A stretch of 64,000 bases of DNA, from NCBI GenBank assembly GCA_022457155.1, contig JAJGOT010000059.1, forward strand, positions 957,001 through 1,021,000. The letters run 5' to 3'. Positions 11,791 to 22,295 of this stretch are shown here, piece by piece; position 1 is the first letter of the stretch, and every line of letters begins with the position of its first letter. The translations under genes were made by a program, and so were the position numbers. This stretch comes from Cladopsammia gracilis (Eukaryota; Cnidaria; Anthozoa; Scleractinia; Dendrophylliidae). The notes below the pieces were generated by a model. That model did no database searches and was not told the origin of the DNA. It was given only the letters and a program-made list of their open reading frames with translations.

Positions 11791-11995
11791 CTCGGTTTTC
11801 TCTGTTTTTTCCCGAAAAACTGTATTAAGCTTGATGAACGTTCGTAATACAAGTAGAATTCTGAGTAAGTTGAAAATTTGGCTAGAGAAGAATGTTTTGC
11901 GAGCTGGTAGTGATTTGTCGAAAGTCGGATGGGAAGAGCGTGAATTCGATCGTCCACAGCACGGTTGCAGCAATTTTCCGCACTTGCTTGCAGTG

Positions 11996-12150
11996 TTAAG
12001 GAGGCTTGACTCAGTTTTTTGCCGTGGGGTGTATGTTTTGAAGTCAAAATTTCGCAGGAAAGACATGCTTCGATTGCTTTCTTACTTCACCAAGTTTAAT
12101 TTATGGAATGCGATTAAGGTTTTATGTGTCGCTGGTTTTCAGCCAGCCGT
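11996..12150. repeat. Left arm of an inverted repeat
   Basis: This arm (including CAAAATTTCGCAGGAAAGAC and CTTCACCAAGTTTA) returns in reverse complement at 12476-12583 and continues at 14738-14790, with about 80-85% identity by eye. The right arm was split by the LINE inserted at 12582. The pair looks like an old palindromic DNA element or an inverted duplication. Overlapping ORFs on both strands are probably not genes. Confidence 0.7.
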
Positions 12151-12880
12151 TAAAATAATGATTGTCCTTTACTCTGAACTGCTGGCTGTTTTAAAATAAC
12201 ATGTAAGTGTATTTCGAAAATATTCTGTTTTATGAAAATTATTTGCTTCATTACTGTTTGGTTTATCATGCCCTAAAAATTGATTTTTGATTTACTCGAA
12301 AACCGTCATAAATTTTCTTGAAACTTTGTCTGCAGCTAGTGATACTTCCGTCATTACTACAAAATTTGAAAATTTCATGATGGATCTATGAAGAGTCTGA
12401 CTGGATTTTGAGAAAAAACGACATTGTTTAAAACAAAGGGTAGTAAGGTGGCGTTACTATGGTAACCGCTGTTCCTTGGAAACCAGTGAAACATAAAACT
12501 TTAATCACATTTCATAAACTTGGTGAAGTATGAAAGCAATGGAGCATGTCTTCCTTGCGAAATTTTGATTTCAAAACATATTTTTTTTTATTTATTTATT
12601 TTTTTTTTATTATTAACTTTTATTACTATTATTAAGCTTTATACAAAAATCAAATACTAATTAGATACGTATTGGATACATACTGGAAACATATATACGA
12701 AGTAAAAAAAAACAAATTGCTGTGCTAAGTTTAGTCAATAGCATCCCCGAAGCTGGTGGGGTCACGTGATGCTTCGAAGTTGAACGCACGCTTGTTACGG
12801 AGCTCCGCAAAAGCAATAGAAAAACTAAGGAAAAATTTCTCTTTAAAGCCACTCTACTCCTCAATCCGTCGTTTAAAAGC

Positions 12881-13726
12881 ATGGCTAGCACCGATAAAAC
12901 CAAGGCGGAGAAAAAAAGGCTTCGAGTAAGCAGCTCTACATCAGCAGAAGGCGACGAGACAGAAGAAGAACACGTCGCCATTGCCTCTCTTCTCGAAAGA
13001 ATAAAAGTAATGGAACAACAGGCAGTCAAACGAGAGGGACGTATTGCCCAGCTAGAAGCTCAACTAACCGAGGCAAAGTTGGAAATAAAACAACTTAAGT
13101 CCAGCGCAAGTGACCTTCAACGTTCTCTCGAATTCACTCAAAAAGAGCAAGCCGAAGCCAACGAACGGTTAGCAGAATGTGAACAAGAACAAGCTCAACA
13201 AGACGACGAGCTCATAAGACAAGAATTATACAGCCGCAGATGGAACATGTTATTTTACAAAATTCCAGAACGCTCTGACGAAGACTGCACTACAGTCATC
13301 CAAAATGTCCTGGTCAACGACCTCAAGATAGACCGCGAGGAAGTCAAGCAGTTTAAATTCTGTGGTGTGCACCGGCTTGGAAAGCAAAGCCGAGGCCGCT
13401 CAAGACCGATAATAGCTCGCTTCACTTCCCGAAGCGACCGCGACAAAGTATGGAGATTTCGTCACAACCTGAAAGGTTCTAATGTGAGTATTGGCGAAGA
13501 TCTACCAAAGCGCGTTCAAGAAATCCGAAAGAAGATTCTCGTTCCAGCGATGAAGAAAGCAAGAAACATTAATCCAAGAAATAGAGCGTCAGTGATCGGC
13601 GACAAGTTGTTTGTCAATGGCAAATACTATCTACACCACAACATTCCTAATCGATGGCTGAGCACTGAGCCTTCAGCAGACAGCTTTAATAACGAGCCGG
13701 CAGAAGACGCCGTAAAAAACCAGTGA
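12881..13726 (+). CDS. LINE ORF1 protein (L1/Tx1-like), 281 aa
   Basis: RNA-binding chaperone of an L1-type retrotransposon. Residues about 40-115 are a long charged coiled coil (heptad-rich, e.g. ERIKVMEQQAVKREGRIAQL), which would drive trimerisation. It is followed by RRM-like and C-terminal domains: ELYSRRWNMLFYKIPE, then VHRLGKQSRGRSRPIIARF, then IGEDLPKRVQEIRKKI. Length and domain order fit L1-like ORF1p. The frame is intact. The GC-richer 5' UTR starts near 12748. Confidence 0.85.
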   Translation: MASTDKTKAEKKRLRVSSSTSAEGDETEEEHVAIASLLERIKVMEQQAVKREGRIAQLEAQLTEAKLEIKQLKSSASDLQRSLEFTQKEQAEANERLAECEQEQAQQDDELIRQELYSRRWNMLFYKIPERSDEDCTTVIQNVLVNDLKIDREEVKQFKFCGVHRLGKQSRGRSRPIIARFTSRSDRDKVWRFRHNLKGSNVSIGEDLPKRVQEIRKKILVPAMKKARNINPRNRASVIGDKLFVNGKYYLHHNIPNRWLSTEPSADSFNNEPAEDAVKNQ

Positions 13727-14341
13727 GTAAACCTCCCGTAGGCAAAAATCTTCGATCGCTCCAAAAGGTTTTTCCTTAGCTATAAGATTTGTTATATATT
13801 TTTTCTTATATACGGAGCTCCAGTTTACTAAGATAACGTTCAAGTGACCAATTAATACGCATATCTACTTTCAATTTTGCGTTCAGGCCACTGGAGCCTA
13901 TTTTATTTTATTTTTCTGTATTTTCTGTATTTGTATTTCTGTATTTCGGTATTTGTATAAGCGCTGTCAATCCAATGTTTGTAGCCGTTTTATTTAGTCT
14001 CATCGTAAACGGATGTATTACTACTATGATTGTACAAATACTACTATATCTTGAAGCAAGTAAGCGCTCAACATGGACAGATCATTATGGACCTTATAGT
14101 TATTTTTCTAGTTGTTTGGGTTGCCTTTTAGTTCCAGTATTTTTAGTTTATTACACTTATTCTCTGTATTCAATTTCTACTGGGGTTTTTTTTCGTACAC
14201 TGGCTGCCTACAAAAACATCTTGCCTCTAGGGATCAAAATAACAATCCTAGCAATCACTATAGGGCAAATAATGCAATTTAGTTTCTTGCAGGTGTCAGT
14301 CTTTTTCAATCCATGGTGTGATGACAAAATTTAAATCTATT
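13727..14341 (+). other. Inter-ORF region of the LINE with a hydrophobic ORF
   Basis: About 615 bp between ORF1 and ORF2, unusually long for L1-type elements. It contains an open frame at 13975-14334 (119 codons, MFVAVLFSLIVNGCITTMIV at its start) with several hydrophobic stretches that could span a membrane and no recognised domain. T/A-rich DNA yields such frames by chance, so it is not called as a gene. Confidence 0.4.
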
Positions 14342-14737
14342 ATGTCTGAAACAAACACATTTCAAATTAAAGCGGTGACACTTAATGTCAGAGGTATGAA
14401 TAGGTCCATCAAAAGGAGGTCAATTTTCAGGTGGCTACACAATCAAAATGCGCATTTCCACTTTTTACAAGAAACTTATAGTGATGAAAACTCAAAAGCT
14501 ATTTGGGAAGCAGAATGGGGTGGAAAAATCTTTTGCAGCCACGGTACAAAACATAGTAAAGGAGTCATGATTCTACTCAATCCAAAATCCGACATTGAGG
14601 TTGAAAGTTTTGAGGAAGACAAATGCGGAAGATTGATTATTCTCGATACGAAAGTTAATGGTTCCCACCTGATTCTCGTTAATGTTTATGCGCCGAATGA
14701 TCTCTCGCAACAAGTACAATTTTTCGAAAATGTTAAA
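14342..14737 (+). pseudogene. LINE ORF2 fragment: AP-endonuclease N-terminus
   Basis: From MSETNTFQIKAVTLNVRGMN the frame shows the endonuclease/exonuclease/phosphatase fold of L1 ORF2: LNVRGMN, then FLQETY with the metal-binding Glu, then SKGVMILLNP and LVNVYAPND. It is cut at QFFENV by the insertion boundary, so the rest of the endonuclease, the reverse transcriptase and the C-terminus are missing. It cannot be functional. Confidence 0.85.
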
Positions 14738-14791
14738 ATTTCAAAACATATACCCCACAGCAAAAAAAAACTGAGTCGCGCCTCCTTAAGA

Positions 14792-15295
14792 GTAGTTACG
14801 ACAAGTTCAGAAGATATGGCTCTTCGAATTGTTGTCAAGACAAGTCCAGTCATCTTTATTTAAGCAGGGTGGTCCTTTCAGCACAAGGCTGGTATCAATA
14901 GAGACTCTGCATAATTACAAGAAGATAGAAAGTGTATCATCAATGTGTACAATAAAAAGTATAAGTAAATAAAAATAATTCAACATCACATATGATTAAA
15001 ACAATCTCGTAAACACCAAAATATTATTTAAAAACAAGGAAATAAGTTGTTGTTTTGTTTTGTTTTGAAACATGTGTAAATGGTTAATTCAGTCCTTTAC
15101 AAGAAAAATTAATCAAGGAACACAAAATTGTCAAATACGTTGAAGGAAACATCCATCTTTAGGTTGGAAATAAATCCTTCATCTTTCCTTTTGGCAACTG
15201 GCATGCATGGTAAGATAGCGAAGTAACTTTAACCATGAAAGCTCCTGATTAAACGCACTGACATCGCAACGTTTTCTCGAATTAAAACACGTATA
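14792..15295. other. Spacer, nothing recognised
   Basis: A/T-rich sequence with a T/G-rich stretch near 15045-15066. No coding sequence or strong repeat. Confidence 0.4.
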
Positions 15296-15534
15296 CAGCT
15301 ATTTCAATTAACGTTGTCGGGTGAAAGCTCAAAGCTCAAAGCCTACAAGTCAAGACCGAAAGAGTAAACCAAGCTCCTGTTCCAGGCATGCAGATAGTTG
15401 AGAGCGGCGAAACGAAAGAAACGGCGCGAATGAGCGATGCGACGAGCGGGAAAAAACGTTCATTTTGCGCCGCTCCCAACTTTCTTTGCTTGTAGCTTTG
15501 AGCTTTCATCAAACAACGTTAATTGAAATAGCTG
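15296..15534. mobile_element. Palindromic MITE, about 240 bp
   Basis: Ends CAGCTATTTCAATTAACGTT and its complement AACGTTAATTGAAATAGCTG. Homology continues inwards through GAAAGCTCAAAGC and CTACAAG. No ORF. Confidence 0.8.
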
Positions 15535-15704
15535 CATTCATTCGTAAAGAGCATGCCTACGTGACGGCTGGCGTACAGTAAACCTCGCAATGTTCGCGTG
15601 TTTTTCTTATTTTAATGACACCAAAATAGCCCGGAAAACCAAAATTAACTGTGGCCATGGCTTTTCTGTGAATCTCATGCCACCCTAGATGCTTTTGTAA
15701 ATAC

Positions 15705-15905
15705 TCTCAGGAGTCACCTTAATACCAATCAAATGCCACTAAGGAGATTGATCACCAGTTAAATGCGTTCGGAGAAGAGAAATACCAATCAAATGCGAGG
15801 CTGAGGATGCTAATACTAGTAAAATGTGACAGCGGGGATTAATACCAGTCATCAAATACTCACGACTGCGGTGATTATTGATACCAGTTAATTGCGTGTC
15901 AGGAG
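15705..15905. repeat. Degenerate tandem repeat, about 55-60 bp unit
   Basis: Four or five imperfect units, each with (T)AATACCA(G/A)T(C/T)AAATGC followed by purine-rich sequence. Divergence is high, so this is an old array. Confidence 0.5.
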
Positions 15906-16274
15906 AGACTGAGGAGCTTTATAGTCAACACCAGTGGATTGTTTCTGAGAAGATCGATACCCCTTAATACCAATAACTACACGCTCGAAGTAAATGTACC
16001 TACCACTAGAAACTTGTCTCAATGCAGAACGGAATAAGAGCACTGGCAAAGCAGCATCAATCATGACCGGCCTCTCGTGAAAGGTCTGAAAGAACACCAT
16101 GCGGACTAAAAACACGACGGTTGAGGTAAACGAGCCTTGCGTGCTTAACACACTACTCATGTCAGTGAGGCATGGGCATCATACACCCGACGGAAGCCCC
16201 GCCTTAATACGTTTCCCTTGCGCTACGTCTGTAGAATTGTGGGAATAAAGTTGTAGGATCGTACCCAAATAAGG

Positions 16275-16575
16275 ATTCCTGGGAGAGACAGGCATCTCAA
16301 GTTCGCTGGAAGGATCCCCAAGGACCTGTGGTATATAATCAGAGCAAGCCAGCGGAACCAGACCTGTTGGAAGACCAGCTCTGCGCTACAAAGATGTCTG
16401 CAAACGAGACATGAAGGCTGGTGACATCAAACTAACAACTTGGGTCTCCAGTTACTGCATTCAGCCGCTATGGCTACAGACAGTCAAGACCCGCGCGCAA
16501 AGCGAGAAGAAGAGGATTGAGGAGTGGAACGAGAAGAGAAACAAAGACGAGAGAGGGAAACAGCAGTAACTGCAA
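16275..16575 (+). pseudogene. Non-LTR retrotransposon C-terminal fragment
   Basis: In one plus frame: GRPALRYKDVCKRDMKAGD, then WVSSYCIQPLWLQTV, then EKKRIEEWNEKRNKDE. This matches the C-terminal tail after the reverse transcriptase of many invertebrate non-LTR elements (GRP..RYKD..KRDLK followed by W..A..R..WR and a basic Glu/Lys/Arg tail). Stops and frame slips upstream show that it is dead. Confidence 0.55.
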
Positions 16576-16829
16576 CAAGGCCTGCCGCTATAGTCCACAG
16601 AAGCAGCCTATACATGCATGTATACCTCGTTCTAAAAGTGTATGCAGAGAAAGTTCACGTCTTTAGTCGACACTACAAACTTGCCAATTATTAAATAAAT
16701 CCCGGGTACAGGGCGTGCCACATTGAAAAGCCTCTGCTGAAACAAGCTTCGAACGCATGTATGTAGTGCCCACGGTTCAAACCAAACAAAACTGCAGAGG
16801 TCGAAAACAAACTTAAATTATATTTAGTG

Positions 16830-17180
16830 TCTTTCATTGTGATTATGCGATCATAACGGAACGTTGAACACCCGCGCGCATCCTATTCCACTCATTAAAA
16901 TGCTTTCAAAATGGTTGCCATTTGCGCGCTGTAAAAAACTGTAAGCTCGCTTTGGTTAAAAGAAAAGCCTGAAGAGTAACATTACCAAAGAATACCTTCA
17001 TTACTTAACTCATCATGATTATACCATCACAACGGAAAGCCCCATGACGCGTTCTATTCCACCATAGAAATGCTTATAATCTATGGTCTGTAATAATGTT
17101 AACTCGTTTTGATTGAAAGGAAAGCCTGAAAGTGACAAATCTAAAGAATATCGACAAGCTTGTAATGCCAATTACTCTAT
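16830..17180. repeat. Diverged tandem duplication, about 185 bp period
   Basis: GATTAT(G/A)C(G/C)ATCA.AACGGAA occurs near 16845 and 17020. Each is followed by CGCG and TCCTATTCCAC-like sequence, then by AAGCCTGAA(A/G)AGT. No gene. Confidence 0.5.
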
Positions 17181-18066
17181 TTATTAATTAAACGCGCGCG
17201 CGTGAGTAGTATTTTTCGGGCGCAAGAAAATGTTTCATTCGATCTCATCGATCTATCGCTTTCAGTGATTTCTTGACGACTTTGAATATATTAATAAACA
17301 TCTAAAAGCCAACCAACAAAAAGCAACAACGCAAAAAGTCTGTATCGTTGATTTGTTTCTTCACAAAATACACTACTCGTCTCTGGGCGCGCGTCCCCAT
17401 TGATTGTTTTTAGCAATTGTGTCCGTTCATTTTAACATAGCGGCGGTGAGCAAGATGTATCACTTGAAAATACTCAGTAATGAAACCTAATTTTTTTCAC
17501 CTTAGTTTATGCCAATTGTTACATTTGTTATAACCAACCATTTTGCCTGTTTCGTATTTAATCAAAATGTTTTGTTTTATTGGTTAGTCATGCTATTTGT
17601 TTTATTAAATCTGTTAGTAACAATCGGTATATGTAGTAAGCGGTCAAGACGATGGCTTTTACAATTACGGTCGAACCCCGCTTTGCGTACAAACTGGCTC
17701 AATACCGACACCCTCAATAGAACGAGCGAGGCTTTACTCGCTCGTTCGATTTCTGATACAAACCAACGCGTGCGTAAATACCGTACAAAGCAATGCCCAT
17801 GCTGTAATTAGTTTATTTTATACATTTGTGATTGGACAAAACGCTTTTTTCACATGTGAGTAAGTCGTTTTCGCCATTCTGATTGGCTGCAAACCCCGAA
17901 CGGGGTTTTCACACGCCAAATTTCAATAGAAAATCTTTATAAGTATGAAATAAAAAAGTTTCTCAAATGAGTAAGCTATACTAAACATATAGCTAAATTA
18001 CATATAGCTGAACATCGGCTTTTGTCTAGTCATAATTATTTAGTGTCTTGGTGGGGTAAGATGTGA
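17181..18066. other. Spacer with unclassified repeat sequence
   Basis: No gene. 17660-17740 (GGTCGAACCCCGCTTTGCGT, then ACACCCTCAATAGAACGAGC) resembles the termini of invertebrate Tc1/mariner elements. The 100-codon ORF over it (17509-17811) is probably accidental. Confidence 0.4.
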
Positions 18067-18439
18067 AAATTTGCCCGGCCTGACCAATCGATAAAAATCG
18101 ATGATGGGAAATCAATCGATAACTGTTAGTTAATTGATATCGATTTGTATCGGTCAATCGATAGTCACATTGAGTAAAATTTCCTTAATTATATTGCATC
18201 GATTGCTATCGATTTTCATCGATCACTATTGATTGTCATCGATATCTCACAGCGTATGTAGCCGGTATGTTATTATTTATGATATCTCACAGCGTATGTA
18301 GCCGGTATGTAGCGTATGTTATTATTTACCTGATTTTACTAATAATTTGTGTTTGCTAAATTTGATTGTAAATTATACAACCTGCCTTGATTAGCTTTGC
18401 TATATGCAGATTGTATATTTCTTTAATTTGTTAAATTTA

Positions 18440-18620
18440 AATAGAGCGTATGCACATGACGTCACGGCGGCCATATTGGTGTACCAAAACAATAGAACGG
18501 CGGCCATGTTGGTGTACCAAAACAATCCTGTGGGATTTGAACGCTTTTCTTATGTTAACACTTTCTTTTGTTCCAATAAATTTGCATAGCTGCTTGCCAC
18601 GTGAGTGCATACGCTCTATT
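18440..18620. mobile_element. MITE, 181 bp, nested
   Basis: Ends AATAGAGCGTATGCAC and GTGCATACGCTCTATT. Inside, CGGCGGCCAT(A/G)TTGGTGTACC occurs twice in tandem about 30 bp apart. It is nested in the ATCGAT-rich element. Confidence 0.85.
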
Positions 18621-18859
18621 AATGAAATAAAATGATGATGAAATGATGTATACCGGTTGGATAGCTTTAAGTGCAATGAAACCAGTACTCACAGATCATG
18701 TGTCTCTTGTCCGGTTTTGTAAGTCTTTTCGCGATGTCTGGAAGAGCCAGACAACAACCCGAAAAAAACGTATCATTGGTTTTAAAATGTTAAGTCAAAG
18801 ATTACTATGCCTGCGAAGTTGGTGAGGCGTTTGTTTTTACTGCGTGGCATCCTCCTTAG

Positions 18860-19071
18860 CTCTAGATTTTAGTACGAGATTGAGTACAAGTACGACAGTT
18901 TAATTTTGAATTTAAAGACAACCACATCGCTAGAACTGTCGGTCCTTCCTGTTGCTGACCAGAAGATAAGAAGACTCGGGTAACAAATTGTCGTGATAAA
19001 TGTTTATCTAAAGTAGGCGAACCAGGTTAGGAAACTTGTACTCAATCTTGTACTTGTGGTCCGATCTAAAG
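18860..19071. mobile_element. MITE, about 212 bp, nested
   Basis: The left end, with GAGATTGAGTACAAGTAC, is matched in inverted order by GTACTCAATCTTGTACTTGT on the right, with CTAGAT/ATCTAAAG at the extremes. No ORF. Confidence 0.75.
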
Positions 19072-19329
19072 TTTTAAGTCATTTAATACAGCACGAGAAT
19101 TAATAAATCAGAGGTATTGATTTTTTTAAATGATAAAGTTGACGTAATAAGAAACGATCCAAATGGAAAACAACCAAAAATCGATGGCAATCATGTTTAA
19201 AAAGTCACAGAATTTTCCCTTATAGATCGGTCATCGAGTGTTATCGATTATCGATTTAATTGATTGGTCAGGCCGGGAATTTACAACAGTTTTCCGTAAG
19301 ACTAACAATAGAATTAAGTCATTGACATA

Positions 19330-19708
19330 AGAACCCGCTGAATACGGACACCCCGTTAATACGGGCACCCCGTTAATACGGGCTCCCCATTAACACGGAC
19401 ACCCCATTAATACGGACACCCCGTTAATACGGACACCCCGTTAATACGGGCACCCCATTAACACGGACACCCCATTAATACGGACACCCCGTTAATGCGG
19501 GCACCCCGTTAATGCGGGCACCCCATTAATGCGGGCACCCCATTAATACGGACACCCCGTTAATACGGACACCCCGTTAATACGGGCACCCCGTTAATAC
19601 GGGCACCCCGTTAATACGGGCACCCCGTTAATACGGACACCCCGTTAATACGGACACCCCGTTAATACGGACACCCCGTTAATACGGACACCCCGTTAAT
19701 ACGGACAG
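19330..19708. repeat. 17 bp minisatellite, about 22 units
   Basis: Tandem CGTTAATACGGACACCC with variants (ATTAACACGG, GTTAATGCGGG, ACGGGCACCC). At 19708-19735 an inverted unit (GGTGTCCGTATTAAT) closes the array, so it probably grew from the end of a Tc1/mariner-like MITE whose terminal motif is TTAATACGGACACC. A related motif is at 31853-31998. Confidence 0.92.
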
Positions 19709-19779
19709 TTTCCGTGGCCCCTTCGGTGTCCGTATTAATGAGGGAGCAACAATAAGTTAACTACTCCTAATTGAATTTT

Positions 19780-19825
19780 CTTTCCTTTTTTTTGGTCGTT
19801 CCGTGGACAAATCAGCATGTAAGTA
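19780..19825 (+). other. Microexon-like site A (triplet CAT)
   Basis: Pyrimidine tract (TTTTCTTTCCTTTTTTTT), then GTGGACAAATCAG, then CAT at 19816-19818, then GTAAGTATT. Predicted exon is 3 nt. This is the first member of the array described in the findings. Confidence 0.4.
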
Positions 19826-20263
19826 TTCTTTTTTCATTCACTTTTATTGAATACACACTTCACTGTTAATTTATTTATTTATAAGCAAAAGCTATCGCTG
19901 CTTAACCGCCGAATGCTTGACTTGCTTTTGTGCATTTAACTTACAACTTTTAGCTGTCTCTAACTAATAACAATTGTTATATAGCTGGAGTTTTTCTCAA
20001 TACAACGCGCGCGTTGATTGGTTGATTCATGGTCACATGACATCTAACAAACAAACTGTTTCCCGCCAATTGTGCTAAGCGGGCAACATTTGCGAAAGCG
20101 GGCAACAATTTTGACGTCAGAGGGTAACATTGCACTGTTGCCCGCTAGCGCACGTGATCAGACCGTGACAAAAGGTGGCATGATTATGATGGATCGAGCG
20201 CTCGGCGCGTTTTTCAAACTGTCCTGTGTTGTGGTTTTTTTTTTGTGTTGCTATATAACAAAT

Positions 20264-20402
20264 CACTTAATGACTGATCCCTCGGGAAACAGTGAATTTT
20301 GTTTCCCGAGAATCTCGATGTTTCCCTCGACTTCGTCACGGGAAACATCGAGATTCTCGGGAAACAAAATTCACTGTTTCCCTCGGGACCAGTCATTAAG
20401 TG
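20264..20402. mobile_element. Near-perfect hairpin MITE, 139 bp
   Basis: Arms of about 63 bp begin with CACTTAATGACTG and include GAAACAGTGAATTTTGTTTC and CGAGAATCTCGATG. The loop is TCGACTTCGTCAC. The high arm identity suggests recent origin or gene conversion. No ORF. Confidence 0.88.
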
Positions 20403-20405
20403 TTT

Positions 20406-21652
20406 ACTACTGCACCCTAAATGGGATGCTGGTCCATTGCAGGGTTAACAGTTTGCTTGCGCTGGCACCCATTTGTTTATTAATTTACTTTCCCTCGGAG
20501 GCCGAAACAATGTGGATTATAATTTCTTGTCCAAGGTTACAAGCCATGGTAGAGACTAAGCTCAAACCACCCTAACCAGTTGACTACCATGTTTCCATTA
20601 TAACAATTGATTTTTTTTCTCTGTTTCTCGTTCCATGTGGATGTTCTGGGATAAACCAGGCCGTAAGTCTTTGTTTTTATCTTGAATTCATTCAATACCC
20701 GTTATTACTTTTATTTCAACCGGAGCAACTTATGGTATCACTACTTGAAGCATTTCTATACCAACAACGTCGTGATCAAGGATATTGTCCAAATTCAGGA
20801 TATGTTGTCTAAGTGGACTAATTTTAAGGAAAATGTGACGACTATTATCCAGCCATCTCAGTGGATTATAATTATATATTATAATCTATTATAATCTATT
20901 AACTATTATAATTATATATTATAATTTCTTGTCCAAGGTTACAAGCCATGGTAGAGACTAAGCTCAAACCACCCTAACCAGTTGACTACCATGTTTCCAT
21001 TATAACAATTGATTTTTTTCTCTGTTTCTCGTTCCATGTGGATGTTCTGGGATAAACCAGGCCGTAAGTCTTTGTTTTTATCTTGAATTCATTCTATGCC
21101 CGTTATTACTTTTATTTCAACCGGAGCAACTTATGGTATCACTACTTGAAGCATTTCTATACCAACAACGTCGTGATCAAGGATATTGTCCAAATTCAGG
21201 ATATGTTGTCTAAGTGGACTAATTTTAAGGAAAATGTGACGACTATTATCCAGCCATCTCAGTTGACCTCACGCTTCGTCAGTGACGCATATATATTGGT
21301 ACAAGTTTTTACACCTAGCGATGGCTGACTGAAAGATTTGGAGAAGTAAAAAGATGTCAGTATCGCAGTTTTTCATATTTCGATGTAGTTTTTGAAAAAA
21401 TTATTCTGGAAATTAATAGGTTTTGTAATAACTATCTAACACAAAAATGATCTTTTTAATTTTCCATGTGGACTTTTGGGACAACTCAGAGGGTAAGTTA
21501 TGTTTCAATTTTAACAAAATAAAGCAGTATTGTATTGTTGCTCAACTATGGGAATATTTCTGTCATTTAATGTAAAAAAACACAAAATGTATATAGGTTT
21601 CTCGCTCTTTAAGAACGTCTTTAAAGGGACACTGTTCCGGCTGATGTAGCAT
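20406..21652 (+). repeat. Segmental duplication carrying microexon-like sites B, B2 and C
   Basis: Matches 24207-25065 with high identity, but contains an extra internal tandem duplication (about 20508-20868 against 20919-21276). It opens with a dispersed-repeat motif (GGGATGCTGGTCCATTGCAG), as seen in tails of some retroelements. Sites: B, GGGATAAACCAG then GCC (20660-20662) then GTAAGTC; B2, the same with GCC at 21061-21063; C, GGGACAACTCAG then AGG (21490-21492) then GTAAGTT. Each has a long pyrimidine tract upstream and CATGTGGA between tract and AG. Confidence 0.6.
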
Positions 21653-22018
21653 GGTTTCATGATTATGGCCAGGAGCTTGCTTTAAGCTTACTTAGGAAGA
21701 AAAAAATTGCCAAATGTGATAAAAGCAAAGAAATATTAACTAAAGACACAAAACAACGCCTCAAAAGTCAAAATTCCACAAGAATGGCAATTTGGATTTC
21801 TTGACCGCCTGTCACGAAATCAAATTTAATGAACTGTAATCCACTTCCATCCTTGCAATCCTGCACTTTTTCTTCAAACTAATGCTGCTGTTTTGCCGGC
21901 GCTTTAGAATCTTTTTATCCACGTTGTATATTTGCTCATTTAGCGATATAACATGGGAATAAGATAAGCAAAAATTTTAATATTTCGGCGGGACAGTGTC
22001 GGGACAGTTTCCCTTTAA
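21621..22018. mobile_element. MITE-like element with TTAAAGGGACACTGT ends
   Basis: Left end TTAAAGGGACACTGTTCCGG; right end GGGACAGTTTCCCTTTAA. The left end is also present at 25025-25060, where the segmental duplication stops inside the element. It contains a 35 bp fragment (21657-21695) nearly identical to the core of exon 10127-10232. Confidence 0.6.
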
Positions 22019-22089
22019 GAAAGACACCAGTTTATAGTTAAACCATGATTGTAATAAAATATTTCTAATGTTTGAATTTGTTTTTTCCA

Positions 22090-22295
22090 TCTTTTTCCTT
22101 TTTCTTTTCTTTTCTTTTTTTTTCCATGTCCATATGCACTACGTGGACAAACCAGATAGTTAGTGTCTTTTCACCTGATACGCTTTTTTAAAAACTTTCA
22201 ATAAAATCTTAAAATACCCTTTTTAAACTGTTTTTATCGGTTGTTCTCTTTCATGTCCATGTGTACTGTTGTGGAAAAATCAGAATGTGAGTACT
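22090..22295 (+). other. Microexon-like sites D (ATA) and E (AAT)
   Basis: D: long C/T tract ending CTTTTTTTTTCCATG, then ACGTGGACAAACCAG, ATA at 22156-22158, then GTTAGTG. E: TTGTTCTCTTTCATGTCC, then GTGGAAAAATCAG, AAT at 22284-22286, then GTGAGTA. The pair lies only 128 bp apart. Both use weaker donors (GTTAGT, GTGAGT) than other members. Confidence 0.4.

Larger units (their letters stand above)
12582..14737. mobile_element. L1-type LINE, twin-primed (inverted) insertion with 14 bp target duplication
   Basis: Flanked by ATTTCAAAACATAT at 12568-12581 and 14738-14751. The left end is a T-rich tail, i.e. the poly(A) end of a minus-strand insertion, but the coding part (ORF1, then the start of ORF2) lies on the plus strand and stops abruptly at the right target duplication. 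A 3' tail in one orientation and an internal 5' segment in the other, within one target duplication, is the signature of twin priming. Confidence 0.75.
18067..19282. mobile_element. Non-autonomous DNA element with ATCGAT-rich ends, about 1.2 kb
   Basis: Inverted ends with CCCGGCCTGACCAATC at the left and GATTGGTCAGGCCGGG at the right. Both ends carry clusters of ATCGAT (18088-18243 and 19180-19262), i.e. subterminal repeats. Two other MITEs lie inside (18440-18620 and 18860-19071). No transposase. The superfamily is not assigned. Confidence 0.7.

Noticed and set aside
11685..12199. 120-codon ORFs on both strands
   Set aside because: They overlap on opposite strands, lie partly in an inverted repeat arm, and show no recognisable domain.
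20615..20665. Reading the microexon blocks as larger coding exons (e.g. MWMFWDKPG, MWTFGTTQR)
   Set aside because: There is no AG upstream of the conserved block, indels between copies are not multiples of three, several copies have TAG in frame, and the invariant bases are AG and GT rather than codon positions.
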